Origin: Cyclobacteriaceae bacterium
GTDB taxonomy: Bacteria > Bacteroidota > Bacteroidia > Cytophagales > Cyclobacteriaceae
DNA: 64,000 nucleotides
Assembly (NCBI GenBank): GCA_019638255.1
Contig: JAHBUD010000002.1
Span: forward strand, 62,001-126,000
Direction: 5' to 3'
Under the pieces are notes generated by a model. It was given only the letters and a program-made list of their open reading frames with translations. It ran no database searches and was not told the DNA's origin. Of the stretch, positions 27,401 through 40,118 are shown piece after piece (position 1 is the first letter of the stretch; each line of letters starts with the position of its first letter). The position numbers and the translations under genes were made by a program.

Positions 27401-27751
27401 TCTAGAGTCGGGGGTCATGGATGCATCAATTACCGTGCGGCCTCCAACTGTAACTTCCTGAGTTTTGTAGCCAACAAACGAAAATATCAGGATACTGTTT
27501 TGATCAGGCACTTCAATTGAATACCGGCCCTCACTGTCAGACGTTGTTCCTAAAGCAGTGCCTTTAACCAGAACGTTTACACCAGCGAAGGGTAAACTAC
27601 TTTCATCCGTCACTCGACCGGTAATACGAATTGAAGTTTGGTCCATCTCCGAAACAGAGACTTCTGGCCAAACTGGCGACCTTGATTCTGCAGCCATACC
27701 GGAAGCATGCAGCAGCAAAATCATTCCATACAATAGATAATAATGCTTCAT
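24488..27751 (-). CDS. SusC-like TonB-dependent transporter
   Basis: This 1087-residue outer-membrane importer has a signal peptide ending near ASGMAAES, then a carboxypeptidase-like beta-sandwich (~43-120, GRVTDESSLPFAGVNV). The plug domain holds LQGKVAGLNI and PLIVINGLPM (~130-265), and a beta-barrel fills the remainder (last residues ITLNVKF). No STN signalling domain is present. It is co-transcribed with the SusD-like gene. Upstream at 27889-27900 is a candidate operator sharing a 10-mer with the GH51 promoter region, which links the two operons in regulation. Confidence 0.94.
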   Translation of the reverse strand: MKHYYLLYGMILLLHASGMAAESRSPVWPEVSVSEMDQTSIRITGRVTDESSLPFAGVNVLVKGTALGTTSDSEGRYSIEVPDQNSILIFSFVGYKTQEVTVGGRTVIDASMTPDSRQLEEVVITALGVQKESKKLGYAVTSVRTDELVTQRTTNMMESLQGKVAGLNITPPAAGAGSSMQIRLRGQSGFAGANNAPLIVINGLPMDQDARGTNGNGQVNQRDRGDNLLALNPDDIESMTVLKGAAAAALYGFRAGNGAIIITTKSGQKDQRIGVDFTSSFTSSHALNYLDEITQTEYGIGTGGNRPMDVGQAQSNGQFGFGARLDGQPTMNFDGVMRPYSAYENRLFDFLRVGSNFTNTLGLSGGGANGSFRASFSNTDAQGIVPNNDYKRRILNVGINQNVTQKLKLQMNINYSNEENINPPMIGTQGDGAVNFFTRMGISTPLEAFRNSAIDPVTGAELRTNGFLGTINNPYYAIQKGQFFNDERNRLLGTATLRYDITDWLYVQGRYNYDYGTSFMEWNVLHGQGSTTLLEGNGTYRGNYNLRQDTNTQINADFLIGGNKEFGKFSIDANFGGNTWRTEFRRNEQNSSNFTVRDLYSLPNGTLRNQGIAGFVYNETRVNSLYGWAELGYNGMFYLNFTGRTDWFSVLNPENNKQFYPSVSGSFIFSEVVQQDWLSYGKLRASWAQVGSSNGVPPYEGVLTYAINQNQFNGQTLAGVAGNFAPNPLLEPFTVTEKEIGLEMRMFNNKVLFDVAYFNKVTTDQILDVVISDASGYNNTRKNVASLRNNGLETLIEVTPYETGNFRWTSSWNNTYLATEVLDVGNESGTLLVLRFNDTGNEFLGELRYTVGLPMNQMYVRTYRRNDAGQILVNPDGRLLPTTAATPGGQLTNGFLPVGSSIPKNTGGWNNTFTYKNWSVGMLIDYQFGGVVLSSTHLNLLRQGHSIMSLEGRREGENGIIVPNSVYESGPNAGQPNTTAVTNLQSFYADYRNHQIGDPFTFKTDFVRLRNISVAYNFTNAVRNVSSLSFIKGLVVSAACRNAAFIHRAFVGLDPEAIQSSGDFRAGYENASLPTTRNYNITLNVKF

Positions 27752-27888
27752 AATTTAAGGGGTTTGGGGTTAGTGAAACAAATAATTAATAAGTGTAAAA
27801 AAGACATTTTAAATTGTTTGTTAAAGATTCTAAATGCCCTTACTAACTTCTTCCAATAAACCCCGCTGAAGAATTTTGAACACGTTAC

Positions 27889-27900
27889 CGCAAACGTTAT
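27889..27900 (-). promoter_or_regulatory. Possible operator before second SusC gene
   Basis: The decamer CGCAAACGTT (27889-27898) is found reversed at 38047-38056, upstream of the GH51 operon. The AAACGTT core with central CG is LacI-operator-like. The palindrome is poor here, so confidence is low. Confidence 0.3.
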
Positions 27901-27978
27901 AAACGCCTAATTCCGGCTTTTCGGGATTAATGGCCTGGTGCACTTATTACAGGTTCACTACACCAAATAAAACCTCGG

Positions 27979-29508
27979 TTATTGCTCGTTCTGATACCTG
28001 GAAATTGCCTCAAACTCATCGTATAGCTTGGTGCTCAGTCGCTCAAAAATTGAATAATACTTCTCGTATACCTGATGATTTACTTTATTAGGACTATAGG
28101 TATTGGCCAACATTACGGAGCGGGCGGCTTCATCCAGGCTTTTAAAAATGCCCATATCGGTAGCATATAACAGAAATGCCCCGCGTGCAATGTTATCCGG
28201 ATTATCGCCAACGGATACCGGCTTGTTAAAAATATCGGCAATCATTTGGGCACAGAAAGGTATCGAAGCAAAACTTCCGCTCGCTGTTAAGCTGTTAATC
28301 GTGCGATGCTCTTCAAGCGTTTTACCAATACTGTAGATTTCGTACAGAATACCTTCAATAGTTGCCCTTACAAAATGTTGCTTTTCATGCTTGATGTTAA
28401 TACCGAAGTAACTTCCTCGCGCATTCGGGTTCCAGATTGGCGCACGCTCTCCCAACAGATAGGGAAGAAAAAGTAATCCCTCCGACCCCACCACTACCTC
28501 CATAGCCTCATGAATAAGGTTAACCATGGTATACTCAATGTCGTACGGACCTTTGAAATCGCCAAACTGCTTGGCGAACCATTCAAATATCACTCCCCCG
28601 TTGTTGGTTGGACCACCAGATACGTAATCTTTCTCAGTTAGCAAGTAGTTGAAAAAACGCTGCCTTTCATCTTTTAATACTTTCTTTCCAACAACACGCA
28701 CAGCGCCACTATCCTCTACGGTGATGGTTGCTTTTCCCTCTTCCCATACACCTCCCCCAAGTGTTGCCAGGCATCCATCACTTGAACCGGTGATTATCTT
28801 AACATCATTCGACAATCCCAACGATTTCTGATACTCTCGTCTAAGCTTTCCCGGTGAATGAAACACAGGCACAAGATCAGGTAATTTATCACTGGTTATC
28901 CCCGCAAAGTCTAACGCCTTGCTGTCCCAGGAAAGATTATGAATATTCAACAGCCCGGTTGCTGATGCAAGGCTGTAATCAAGCACGTATCCATTTGTCA
29001 GTTGTTGGATAATATAGCTTTTGATGGATAAAAACTTATAAGCTTTTTTAAAACGTTCCTTGTCGTGCCGACTTAACCACGCGATCTTAACAAGTGGTGA
29101 CATCGGATGGATGGGCGTACCTGTTGTGTTATAAATTTCCTTACCCAGTGAAGAATTCTTCAATTCAACAGCTTCGTTTTTTCCTCGGTTATCTGCCCAG
29201 GTTATGGCATAACGTAAGGGAGTTCCATGTTTATCAACTGGTAAAACACTGTGCATGGATGCACTGAAACAAATCGAAATTACTTTGTAATGCTTTGGAT
29301 GAACTTCTTCGTTAAGCAGATTCTTAAGCACATACAACATGGTAATAAACATCTGATCCGGATCCTGCTCACTATAATCGGGTTCAACATGAAAAGTTGG
29401 ATATGACCCCTTCATGGAAGCGATCACTTTTCCACTCAGGTCAAATGCCATTACCCGCACAGCATTTGTACCGATTTCAATAGTAATAACGCATTCCATG
29501 TTTTTCAT
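27979..29508 (-). CDS. FGGY-family carbohydrate kinase, gluconokinase-like
   Basis: This 509-residue cytoplasmic kinase has two actin-like domains. The N-terminal phosphate loop region (ITIEIGTNAVRVMAFD), AITWADNRGK and TGTPIHPMSPLVK resemble bacterial gluconate kinases of the FGGY family more than xylulokinases. The catalytic aspartate is expected in TGSSDGCLATLGGG near residue 245. The start codon overlaps the stop of the AraC gene (ATGA), so the two are translationally coupled. A product of sugar or sugar-acid uptake is the likely substrate; gluconate is the best guess, and xylulose or another sugar is possible. Confidence 0.88.
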   Translation of the reverse strand: MKNMECVITIEIGTNAVRVMAFDLSGKVIASMKGSYPTFHVEPDYSEQDPDQMFITMLYVLKNLLNEEVHPKHYKVISICFSASMHSVLPVDKHGTPLRYAITWADNRGKNEAVELKNSSLGKEIYNTTGTPIHPMSPLVKIAWLSRHDKERFKKAYKFLSIKSYIIQQLTNGYVLDYSLASATGLLNIHNLSWDSKALDFAGITSDKLPDLVPVFHSPGKLRREYQKSLGLSNDVKIITGSSDGCLATLGGGVWEEGKATITVEDSGAVRVVGKKVLKDERQRFFNYLLTEKDYVSGGPTNNGGVIFEWFAKQFGDFKGPYDIEYTMVNLIHEAMEVVVGSEGLLFLPYLLGERAPIWNPNARGSYFGINIKHEKQHFVRATIEGILYEIYSIGKTLEEHRTINSLTASGSFASIPFCAQMIADIFNKPVSVGDNPDNIARGAFLLYATDMGIFKSLDEAARSVMLANTYSPNKVNHQVYEKYYSIFERLSTKLYDEFEAISRYQNEQ

Positions 29509-30410
29509 TTGTTGTGTTGATTATTTGCATAATTTCTTTTCCGGAACTCACCAGGCGTATGGCCAGTGAGTTTTTTAAAGGTGGTGGAAAAATGTTGTGA
29601 TGAATAAAATCCTGTATCAAGCGCGATGTCTGTAAAATTTACAGTTGGTCGCTTCAATAGTTTGATGGCTTCGGATATCCGGATGTTGATAAGGTAATGC
29701 AATGGAGTAAACCCTGTGTAACTTTTAACTCTTTCTGTAAAAGCAGTTGTACCCAGTCCAACCATGGCGGCCATTTCTTCAACCGTCCATTGACGTGCCA
29801 GGTTCTGACGCAGTGCCTGCTCAAGTTTCAGGAATGTTTGCGGAAAGTCCCTGCGCGAACCGGATTGTCGGGTAGACTGTCGTGCAATAATGATCAGCAA
29901 TGACGCCAGCAGGTGATTGACCCGGGTAACAAAACCAAGTTCCTGACTCAGAATTTCCGATCTCATTTCCTGAAATATGCCGGCTACTTCCTTTATTTTC
30001 AATACCGGCAAATTGTTCAGCATCAGGATTTTTCCAATCGTGCGCCTTTCTTCTTCAGAGAGATTGCTCCATCTACCGATGCTTATCCTTCCATCCGGAG
30101 AACTCTTTTCAACTTTCAGTTGCAACCAAAAAAATGTACCGATATCATAATAACCCTTCGCTCCACCAATTTCCTGATCAGGTAAGGCTAAGGCTACATC
30201 ACCAGGATAAAGCACATAATGCTCACCCTCAATTACCCAATCAAATTTTCCATCGACAATAAAAAACAAATTCAAACAATCAGATTTTTCCTGAACAAAA
30301 GAATCCAGCTGAATGGTGCTGTTTTTCCTCAGCCCAAATTCCTTCATGTGCGGAAACAATTCCAGTGTACCCGATACTCCTTGCTGCAGAATGAACTGAC
30401 TTTGCTGCAT
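29505..30410 (-). CDS. AraC-family transcriptional regulator
   Basis: This 301-residue regulator has an N-terminal cupin-like sensing domain (~30-170, with FIVDGKFDWVIEGEHYVLYPGD) and a C-terminal double helix-turn-helix of AraC/XylS type (~195-295). The latter reads WTVEEMAAMVGLGTTAFTERVK and DIALDTGFYSSQHFSTTFKK. There is no signal or membrane segment, so it senses a cytoplasmic sugar. It starts 50 bases after the two-headed esterase gene and overlaps the kinase start by 4 bases. Carried in the operon that begins with GH51, it may control that operon or the shared promoters found at 38012 and 40032. Confidence 0.92.
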   Translation of the reverse strand: MQQSQFILQQGVSGTLELFPHMKEFGLRKNSTIQLDSFVQEKSDCLNLFFIVDGKFDWVIEGEHYVLYPGDVALALPDQEIGGAKGYYDIGTFFWLQLKVEKSSPDGRISIGRWSNLSEEERRTIGKILMLNNLPVLKIKEVAGIFQEMRSEILSQELGFVTRVNHLLASLLIIIARQSTRQSGSRRDFPQTFLKLEQALRQNLARQWTVEEMAAMVGLGTTAFTERVKSYTGFTPLHYLINIRISEAIKLLKRPTVNFTDIALDTGFYSSQHFSTTFKKLTGHTPGEFRKRNYANNQHNK

Positions 30411-30460
30411 TTTAAATATCGTTTGAATTCCGGATCACAATTTCTCTTTCAAGTTGTTGC

Positions 30461-34422
<3,962 letters not shown>

Positions 34423-34429
34423 CATCTCT

Positions 34430-35989
34430 TCAATTTGATCTGCGGTCTTCAATCCTGAAAAAGTCAAAGTCTACATATCCACCACTATTGTTTGTCGAGT
34501 AGTTGAACAACCCAAAACGGTAGCCCATAAAATGCGGCAAGGTGTAAGCCATTTTAAGTTGTGATCCGATGCGCTTCCACGATTTTCCATCAAGACTATA
34601 AAAGAACTCTGCGATATCTGCTTTATCCCTGAAGTCGCACGTTGCTTTGAGATAGATGCTATTCTTTGAAAGTGGAATTCGTTCAATCTCTACTGGTTTG
34701 TCTGATTCAGCACTGACCATCACAATAGATTTCACACCATTATCCATGCTAACCCCCACTTGTCCATATCGCTTTTGGAATAACGTCAAACCGGCAAAAT
34801 CACCATCCTTCAGATTGGATACATCAATGTGTGTTGATCCAGTGCACTCCGGCCCAATGGTGCGTTGTGTAAGAATATTTTTCACCATGTAAAATGAAGT
34901 ATCTACGCGACCGGTTGTAAGTCGCAGAAAACCTTTTCGCTCGGTCAACGACCAAAGCTTGTTATCCGGGTTGTGATTCCATTGCCATACTAACGGAAGC
35001 AGCGGATCACTTTTCTTACGGGTAAATTCATCGGATGCTACAATGCCGGGGATTAAACTTTTGTTCGCAGGCAGATCAAGTTCTTCGGGAACTTTTCCAC
35101 CAACCCCGAGAACAGGCCAGCCATCTTCCCACTTCACAGGTACCAGGTAAGGTATGCGACCAACAGCTCCGTAATCACGAAACAAATATGCATACCAGGT
35201 GCCATCAGGTGTATCAATCAAACCACCTTGTGCCACACCCAGATCTTGCAACGCCAAACGGCCTTCCCACGGACCCGTTATCTTATCAGCCCGATGGATA
35301 ATTACCGTGCGCATACCACCTCTTGGCCATGTGATGTTGAAGAGATAGTATTTTCCATTCACCTTAAACAACTGCGAACCTTCGGCACCCAGCATAATAT
35401 TGTCACCTGCTGGTGCACTTGCATTTTCAATAAGTACCTGTTCTTCTGTTCCAGGCTTTACAGCCGATGCATCAGCAGTAAGTTCAACCAGCTTAAGTTT
35501 TGAAACACCATAAATCAAATACACACGACCATCTTCAAAGAACAAGGTGTGGTCATGATAAGACGGACTAAAGGATGAAACTTTCCAGGGGCCCTTTTCA
35601 ATGTCTTTTGTAGTGAAGACGTAAGTCCTGCCGGTGGTGCTGGAAAATGTACTGACATAATACGTGTTGTTGTGATAGCGAATACAACTGGCCCACGAAC
35701 CTCGTCCATACATAGTTTTGCCATTGTCAAGATTCACCGCATCAATCGTACTTAGTGTATCGTAAGCATAATTGATCAGGTGCCAGTTCACCAGGTCTTT
35801 TGACTTCATAATGGGTACACCCGGATTCATGTGCATGGTGGTGCTGCTTGAGTAATACGCATCACCTACCCGAATAATGGCCATGTCAGGAACATCGGCA
35901 AAGAGGATTGGGTTGCGGGCTTGGTTGTGTTGGGCGTATAAATGCGAAGCTGATAACATCACAATTGCCACGATTAAGGTGGTTCGCAT
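34430..35989 (-). CDS. GH43 beta-xylosidase/alpha-L-arabinofuranosidase
   Basis: This is a secreted family 43 enzyme, 519 residues from the start at 35989, which gives a standard signal peptide (LIVAIVMLSASHLYAQ). A frame start at 36022, directly after the GH51 stop, is also possible. The five-bladed propeller carries general base Asp35 (DVPDMAIIR), pKa-modulating Asp146 (HDHTLFFEDG) and general acid Glu203 (GAEGSQLF). A C-terminal beta-sandwich (~330-515) is of the type found in arabinofuranosidase/xylosidase subfamilies with DUF1349-like modules. It lies between GH51 and GH97 with almost no gaps. Arabinoxylan side-chain or chain-end cleavage is expected. Confidence 0.9.
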   Translation of the reverse strand: MRTTLIVAIVMLSASHLYAQHNQARNPILFADVPDMAIIRVGDAYYSSSTTMHMNPGVPIMKSKDLVNWHLINYAYDTLSTIDAVNLDNGKTMYGRGSWASCIRYHNNTYYVSTFSSTTGRTYVFTTKDIEKGPWKVSSFSPSYHDHTLFFEDGRVYLIYGVSKLKLVELTADASAVKPGTEEQVLIENASAPAGDNIMLGAEGSQLFKVNGKYYLFNITWPRGGMRTVIIHRADKITGPWEGRLALQDLGVAQGGLIDTPDGTWYAYLFRDYGAVGRIPYLVPVKWEDGWPVLGVGGKVPEELDLPANKSLIPGIVASDEFTRKKSDPLLPLVWQWNHNPDNKLWSLTERKGFLRLTTGRVDTSFYMVKNILTQRTIGPECTGSTHIDVSNLKDGDFAGLTLFQKRYGQVGVSMDNGVKSIVMVSAESDKPVEIERIPLSKNSIYLKATCDFRDKADIAEFFYSLDGKSWKRIGSQLKMAYTLPHFMGYRFGLFNYSTNNSGGYVDFDFFRIEDRRSN

Positions 35990-36023
35990 AATTGGTGTTA
36001 CTATAAGTCTATAATACTTCATG

Positions 36024-37988
36024 CTATCTTGTCTTGATGCGGATTACAGTCAATGACATCGGCTGCGTGTTGTACTCAAACGCCTTGCTTGCCTTAAATC
36101 CCGATCTCACAGGCACAATGCTTTCCGGATGATCAAATGTATTTTCCGCATCGGCTATACCTGTTAATACTTCCTGCTCGGCTGCTGGCACAATCTTCTT
36201 AAACCCACCCAGGTTGATTTTCATGACCTTTGCTTCATTACCCACATTCACAAGCTTTAAAATAATGTCGCCCGTTTTACTGTCTTGAATGCATGAAGCA
36301 GTAAGTGTTGAGTCAGCCACGTTCATGGTTATGGTGCCGGAGAAATATGTATCACCTTGGTTTACAGAAAACATCCGCTGTACATGGTAATTCGGAGTGA
36401 GCACCAGACTTGTATTGTCAAAGAAGATCATATCGGTCTTCCATTGGGTGCGGTCTTTCTTGGCAAACAAGGGCGCATAAGATGCCATGCTCACCACATC
36501 GCCATTACGTTCAAGCCCCACCATGTAGGCCGCTTCTGCAATAGCATTCTGTAATTTATTTCCCCATGAAGCATATTCTCCCAGGTAAACTTTTGCGCGG
36601 CTACGGTCATACGCATCATAACGGTTTAGGTTGCTCATCATCCACTTCGGGTCTTTGTAATAATGCTCATCGACCATGGGCACATTTAGTTCAGTTGCAA
36701 ATTCCCATCCTCTTTCAAAATCTTCCCCGTCAGAAAATGGGCCTGATGTTCCGATAAGCGTAACCGCTGGATACTTTGCCTTAACCGCTTCATAAATCAT
36801 TCTGAAGCGTGCTTCAAATTCTGGTGTTATTTTATCTTCATTTCCGATACCAATGTATTCCAGGTTGAACGGAGCTGGATGTCCTGCCTCTGCGCGTTTT
36901 GCTCCCCAAGTTGAATTAACCGGACCGTTAGCCCATTCGATGAGATCCAATACTTCCTGAATATATTCCTTCATCTCACTCATCGGGAGTGATTTCTGTC
37001 CTGTTCCTCCTACGCGCCATGTTCCACCCGAATTCTGACAACTCACTGCAGCCGGTAATATCGGTACTGGTTTTGCACCTATATCTTCACAGAATTGAAA
37101 ATATTCGAAATACCCCAGCCCCAATGTTTGATGATACCCCCAGATATTTTTTTGCTCAACGCGTTGCTCAATAGGCCCGATCGTACTTTTCCACCGATAC
37201 ATATTTTCTAATCCATCTCCGTGCACAAGGCAGCCACCCGGAAAACGAATGAACCTTGGATTCATATCCGCCAATGCCTGTGCCATATCCGGTCGCAATC
37301 CATTTGATCTGTTCTTGAATGTCTTCGCAGGAAATAATGAAATAACATCCAGTGCCAGTTTGCCTTTGGTAATAGCCAGTACAACCAGCTTTGCACTATC
37401 TGTATTTCCTGTTGACTGAAGCGTTGCGGTATACCTCCTCCAGGCTTTTGATGAGGTGGAAATTTTTTCTTCTGCCAGAATTTCTCCTTTCGGAGTTTGC
37501 AAGCTGGTTATCAATGTAATGGCATTGTCGGATAACTGGTGAGCAAAAAATGAAAGATTATACTTCTCTCCTTCCCTGACTACAATTCCATCGAAACCCA
37601 AGTTTTGTATTCCTACACCCGCTACACCTGTAAATTCTTTTTCTCTGCCAACGTGATGAATATCAAGAACAACATAGTGAGGATTATTGGGGTGCACCGG
37701 AGATGTTGTCTCAACGTCTAACGATCCGTAAGAAAAACCAGGTGTAATGTATTCCCAATAGGAAAATGAATTCCATTCCTTCCGATCGGTGGGACTATAT
37801 TCAAAGGAACGATTTTGAACCAACTCGGCATAAAGGCCGCCATCAGCCGAATAATTGATGTCCTCGAAAAACAATCCGAAAAGCTCTGGGCTAATTTTCT
37901 TCGATTGGATGACGGATTGCCCATAAGAACAGTGGATTACTGAAAGACAGGCAACCCCAAGGATAGTGGCTAAATGGCGGAATGTCAT
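36024..37988 (-). CDS. GH51 alpha-L-arabinofuranosidase
   Basis: This 654-residue secreted enzyme has a signal peptide (VACLSVIHCSYGQ). Family 51 hallmarks are FFEDINYSADGGLYAELVQN at the N terminus, general acid/base Glu384 in GIGNEDK and nucleophile Glu441 in VDEHYY. A carbohydrate-binding-like beta-sandwich (~75-215) is inserted before the barrel, and a C-terminal beta domain (~540-650) follows. It removes arabinofuranose from arabinoxylan or arabinan. It is the first gene of an operon running through GH43, GH97 and CE1 to AraC and the kinase, and it is preceded by a clear promoter at 38012-38042 that leaves a leader of only about 18 bases. Confidence 0.94.
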   Translation of the reverse strand: MTFRHLATILGVACLSVIHCSYGQSVIQSKKISPELFGLFFEDINYSADGGLYAELVQNRSFEYSPTDRKEWNSFSYWEYITPGFSYGSLDVETTSPVHPNNPHYVVLDIHHVGREKEFTGVAGVGIQNLGFDGIVVREGEKYNLSFFAHQLSDNAITLITSLQTPKGEILAEEKISTSSKAWRRYTATLQSTGNTDSAKLVVLAITKGKLALDVISLFPAKTFKNRSNGLRPDMAQALADMNPRFIRFPGGCLVHGDGLENMYRWKSTIGPIEQRVEQKNIWGYHQTLGLGYFEYFQFCEDIGAKPVPILPAAVSCQNSGGTWRVGGTGQKSLPMSEMKEYIQEVLDLIEWANGPVNSTWGAKRAEAGHPAPFNLEYIGIGNEDKITPEFEARFRMIYEAVKAKYPAVTLIGTSGPFSDGEDFERGWEFATELNVPMVDEHYYKDPKWMMSNLNRYDAYDRSRAKVYLGEYASWGNKLQNAIAEAAYMVGLERNGDVVSMASYAPLFAKKDRTQWKTDMIFFDNTSLVLTPNYHVQRMFSVNQGDTYFSGTITMNVADSTLTASCIQDSKTGDIILKLVNVGNEAKVMKINLGGFKKIVPAAEQEVLTGIADAENTFDHPESIVPVRSGFKASKAFEYNTQPMSLTVIRIKTR

Positions 37989-38011
37989 CCCTCGATTAAG
38001 TGTTATTTATA

Positions 38012-38042
38012 CAATTATAAAATTTTGTCCTAACAACACCAA
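38012..38042 (-). promoter_or_regulatory. Promoter of the GH51 operon
   Basis: On the minus strand, TTG (38042-38040) is followed by exactly 20 bases and TATAATTG (38019-38012), fitting TTG-N20-TAnnTTTG with one mismatch. The -7 box and the start region just downstream (37997-38019) are nearly identical (21 of 23 bases) to the promoter at 40017-40039. Transcription would start near 38006. Confidence 0.65.
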
Positions 38043-38056
38043 GGAAAACGTTTGCG
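38043..38056 (-). promoter_or_regulatory. LacI-type operator candidate upstream of the GH51 promoter
   Basis: GGAAAACGTTTGCG has a central CG and matching AAA/TTT arms. It directly abuts the -33 element of the GH51 promoter. The right half, AACGTTTGCG, is the exact reverse complement of 27889-27898 before the SusC gene. Confidence 0.35.
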
Positions 38057-38211
38057 AATACCATTGCATAAATACCAAATTTTATTTGGCTTACTGAGGG
38101 AATAGCCATTTCCTCATGATTTTGATAAGTTCAGTCAAATAAAATGAGATAGAATGTTTGGACCATCTTCTATTGACCCGATGAGTTCCTCCAGGACTGT
38201 AGATTTGGAAG

Positions 38212-39942
38212 CTACTTAAGCTCGAGAATGCTTACCCCTTTGGTTACGCCACTTTCATTAAATGCATCGATCGTGAAATAATACGTTTGTTCACGGTTGA
38301 GGCTATTGATGGTTAACTGCTCTGAGCCCAACACCTGATAAGTGTGGTACAGCCTATCCTTGGCAATTCCATACCTGATATTGTACCCAATAGCGCCTAC
38401 AGATTTAGTCCAGTTCAGATTAACTACACACCGGTCAGTTTCATCGCGTACCAGGTTTAGTTTTTCGACAGCAGCTGGCGACTTCCCCCCTGCTTTACCA
38501 AAAATACGTAACCCGGATAGCGTAAAAGTTCCGTCAGGAACACGGAAGTTGGTGAGTCGAACATAGCGGGCTTTAACCGGACTGGAGAGTTCAACATAAT
38601 CATGCGGTACATCCGTTTGATTCTGCGTTTTATCTGCCAGTGTTTTCCAGGTTTTGTTATCGGTAGAGTATTCCAGCAGGTATTGATAGTAAATCCCCGA
38701 AGACCTTCCCAGCAATTTTGATTCGTGCTCATAATAATTGATCTGCACGGCATTTATTGTACTTTCCTTTTGCAGATCAATACTAATCCACTCTCCTTTG
38801 CTCCCGGTTTTAGCGCTCCAGAAAGTGCGAATGTCTTCGTCCGTAGCATTGCCTTTCGGATGATCTGCCAGTTCGGAAGAAACGTTTACGGGTTTGTTGT
38901 ATGACAACAACATCCAACCGGGAAACAACTCGTCAGGGCTTGAAATTTTCTTCGCAGGAATTTTAAAAGGAAAATCACCAAAACCAGTGTAGACATGCAG
39001 TTCGTCATCTTTATCAAAGAATGCAGGGAATAATCCCAATCTGCGCTCAAACATGTGTTTTTTTGAAATGGTCATCGTGGCAATATGCCAGTAGTTGCCA
39101 TGCATATCCTGAAATGTGCTGCCATGCCCCGCCCCTGCAGCAAATCCTTCCGGCTTGTACGATGCAGGATTATGTGCCGCCAATGTAAACGGACCCAGCG
39201 GCTGATCAGAAACATAAACACCATCGCTGTAACTTTTGAACTCCGTACCAGGTCCTGCATATTGGAGATGGTATTTCCCATTACGTTTGGTCATCCAGGC
39301 ACCTTCAATCCAGGGATTTTCACCTTCATTATTATAGTCCCCTTTTCGTTCCCATCCATATATTGCTTTATTACTGTTGAAAAGAGCCTTTGGCTCACCA
39401 ATAGGGTTCAGCGTTTTCGTATCAAGCTCAACGCCATAAATGGGGTTGACATTAGAACAACCATAATAGAAAAACAATCGACCATCATCATCAACAAACA
39501 AGTCGGGATCAATCATGAGAATGGGAAAGGACGAGTTTGCTACTTGCCATTTACCGGATTTAGGGTCAGCGGTTTTATAGATGACCAAGGGTGGTTGTGT
39601 TTTTGAGGCCATGAAAAATAAAGTATCGTTCATGACCACTGCTGTTGGTGCATAATCTTCCAATGGCAAATCAGTTGTGGTTATCAAATTCCACTGAATC
39701 AAATCGGTTGAATGAAAATAGCCGCCAGACTTAGACGCGAACAAATAGTATTCGCCCTTATACACCACCATGGTGGGGTCAGCCGCTTCGCGCCTTGAGG
39801 GCTCATCAAGACGGTAGCTATAACTCAGATTCATCGGGTTACAGATGGTGGTTGGATTCAGGCTAACTTTCTGTGCAAACATTGACGCAGCAGTTATCAG
39901 AATCAAAACTGAAGCACCAATTGTTTTATTCAGGCTATTCAT
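38212..39942 (-). CDS. GH43 enzyme with discoidin-type and fibronectin III domains
   Basis: This 576-residue secreted protein has a signal peptide (LILITAASMFAQ). The family 43 propeller (~30-340) shows general base Asp55 (AADPTMV), Asp145 or Asp147 in MIDPDLFVDDDG and general acid Glu213 (WIEGAW). It is followed by an F5/8 type C (CBM32-like) domain (~355-480, with ARYVRLTNFRVP) and a fibronectin III-like domain (~490-575). The appended domains suggest attachment to insoluble plant polymer. It is transcribed alone, divergently from the cupin-lactonase gene, from a promoter that is a sister of the GH51 promoter. Arabinofuranosidase, xylosidase or galactosidase activity are all possible. Confidence 0.9.
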   Translation of the reverse strand: MNSLNKTIGASVLILITAASMFAQKVSLNPTTICNPMNLSYSYRLDEPSRREAADPTMVVYKGEYYLFASKSGGYFHSTDLIQWNLITTTDLPLEDYAPTAVVMNDTLFFMASKTQPPLVIYKTADPKSGKWQVANSSFPILMIDPDLFVDDDGRLFFYYGCSNVNPIYGVELDTKTLNPIGEPKALFNSNKAIYGWERKGDYNNEGENPWIEGAWMTKRNGKYHLQYAGPGTEFKSYSDGVYVSDQPLGPFTLAAHNPASYKPEGFAAGAGHGSTFQDMHGNYWHIATMTISKKHMFERRLGLFPAFFDKDDELHVYTGFGDFPFKIPAKKISSPDELFPGWMLLSYNKPVNVSSELADHPKGNATDEDIRTFWSAKTGSKGEWISIDLQKESTINAVQINYYEHESKLLGRSSGIYYQYLLEYSTDNKTWKTLADKTQNQTDVPHDYVELSSPVKARYVRLTNFRVPDGTFTLSGLRIFGKAGGKSPAAVEKLNLVRDETDRCVVNLNWTKSVGAIGYNIRYGIAKDRLYHTYQVLGSEQLTINSLNREQTYYFTIDAFNESGVTKGVSILELK

Positions 39943-40031
39943 GGCAGTGTACTTTAATTTCTATTGCAACACTAAAATTTTACCATACACAAAAAAACCT
40001 ATCACTTTTTGGTGAATAAGTGTTATTATTA

Positions 40032-40062
40032 CAATTATAGATTAACGGAATGAAACCGTCAA
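40032..40062 (-). promoter_or_regulatory. Promoter of the GH43 gene (38212-39942)
   Basis: On the minus strand, TTG (40062-40060), 20 bases and TATAATTG (40039-40032) form a promoter of the same exact geometry as at 38012-38042. The spacer contains an inverted repeat, ACGG (40045-40048) and CCGT (40056-40059), a possible operator. The start is predicted about 84 bases before the ATG. Confidence 0.6.
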
Positions 40063-40118
40063 AATTCCAACACAAAAACAATCGATCTGTATTGTTCAAC
40101 ATGAAAATAGAATAAGAT

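Noticed and set aside
27910..27930. Hairpin AATTCCG/CGGGATT downstream of the kinase gene
   Set aside because: Stem contains a wobble and no T run follows on the minus strand; too weak to call a terminator.
38075..38089. Palindrome CCAAAT-TTT-ATTTGG before the GH51 promoter
   Set aside because: Short and AT-rich, with no T run for termination. It could be an operator, but no second copy was noticed.
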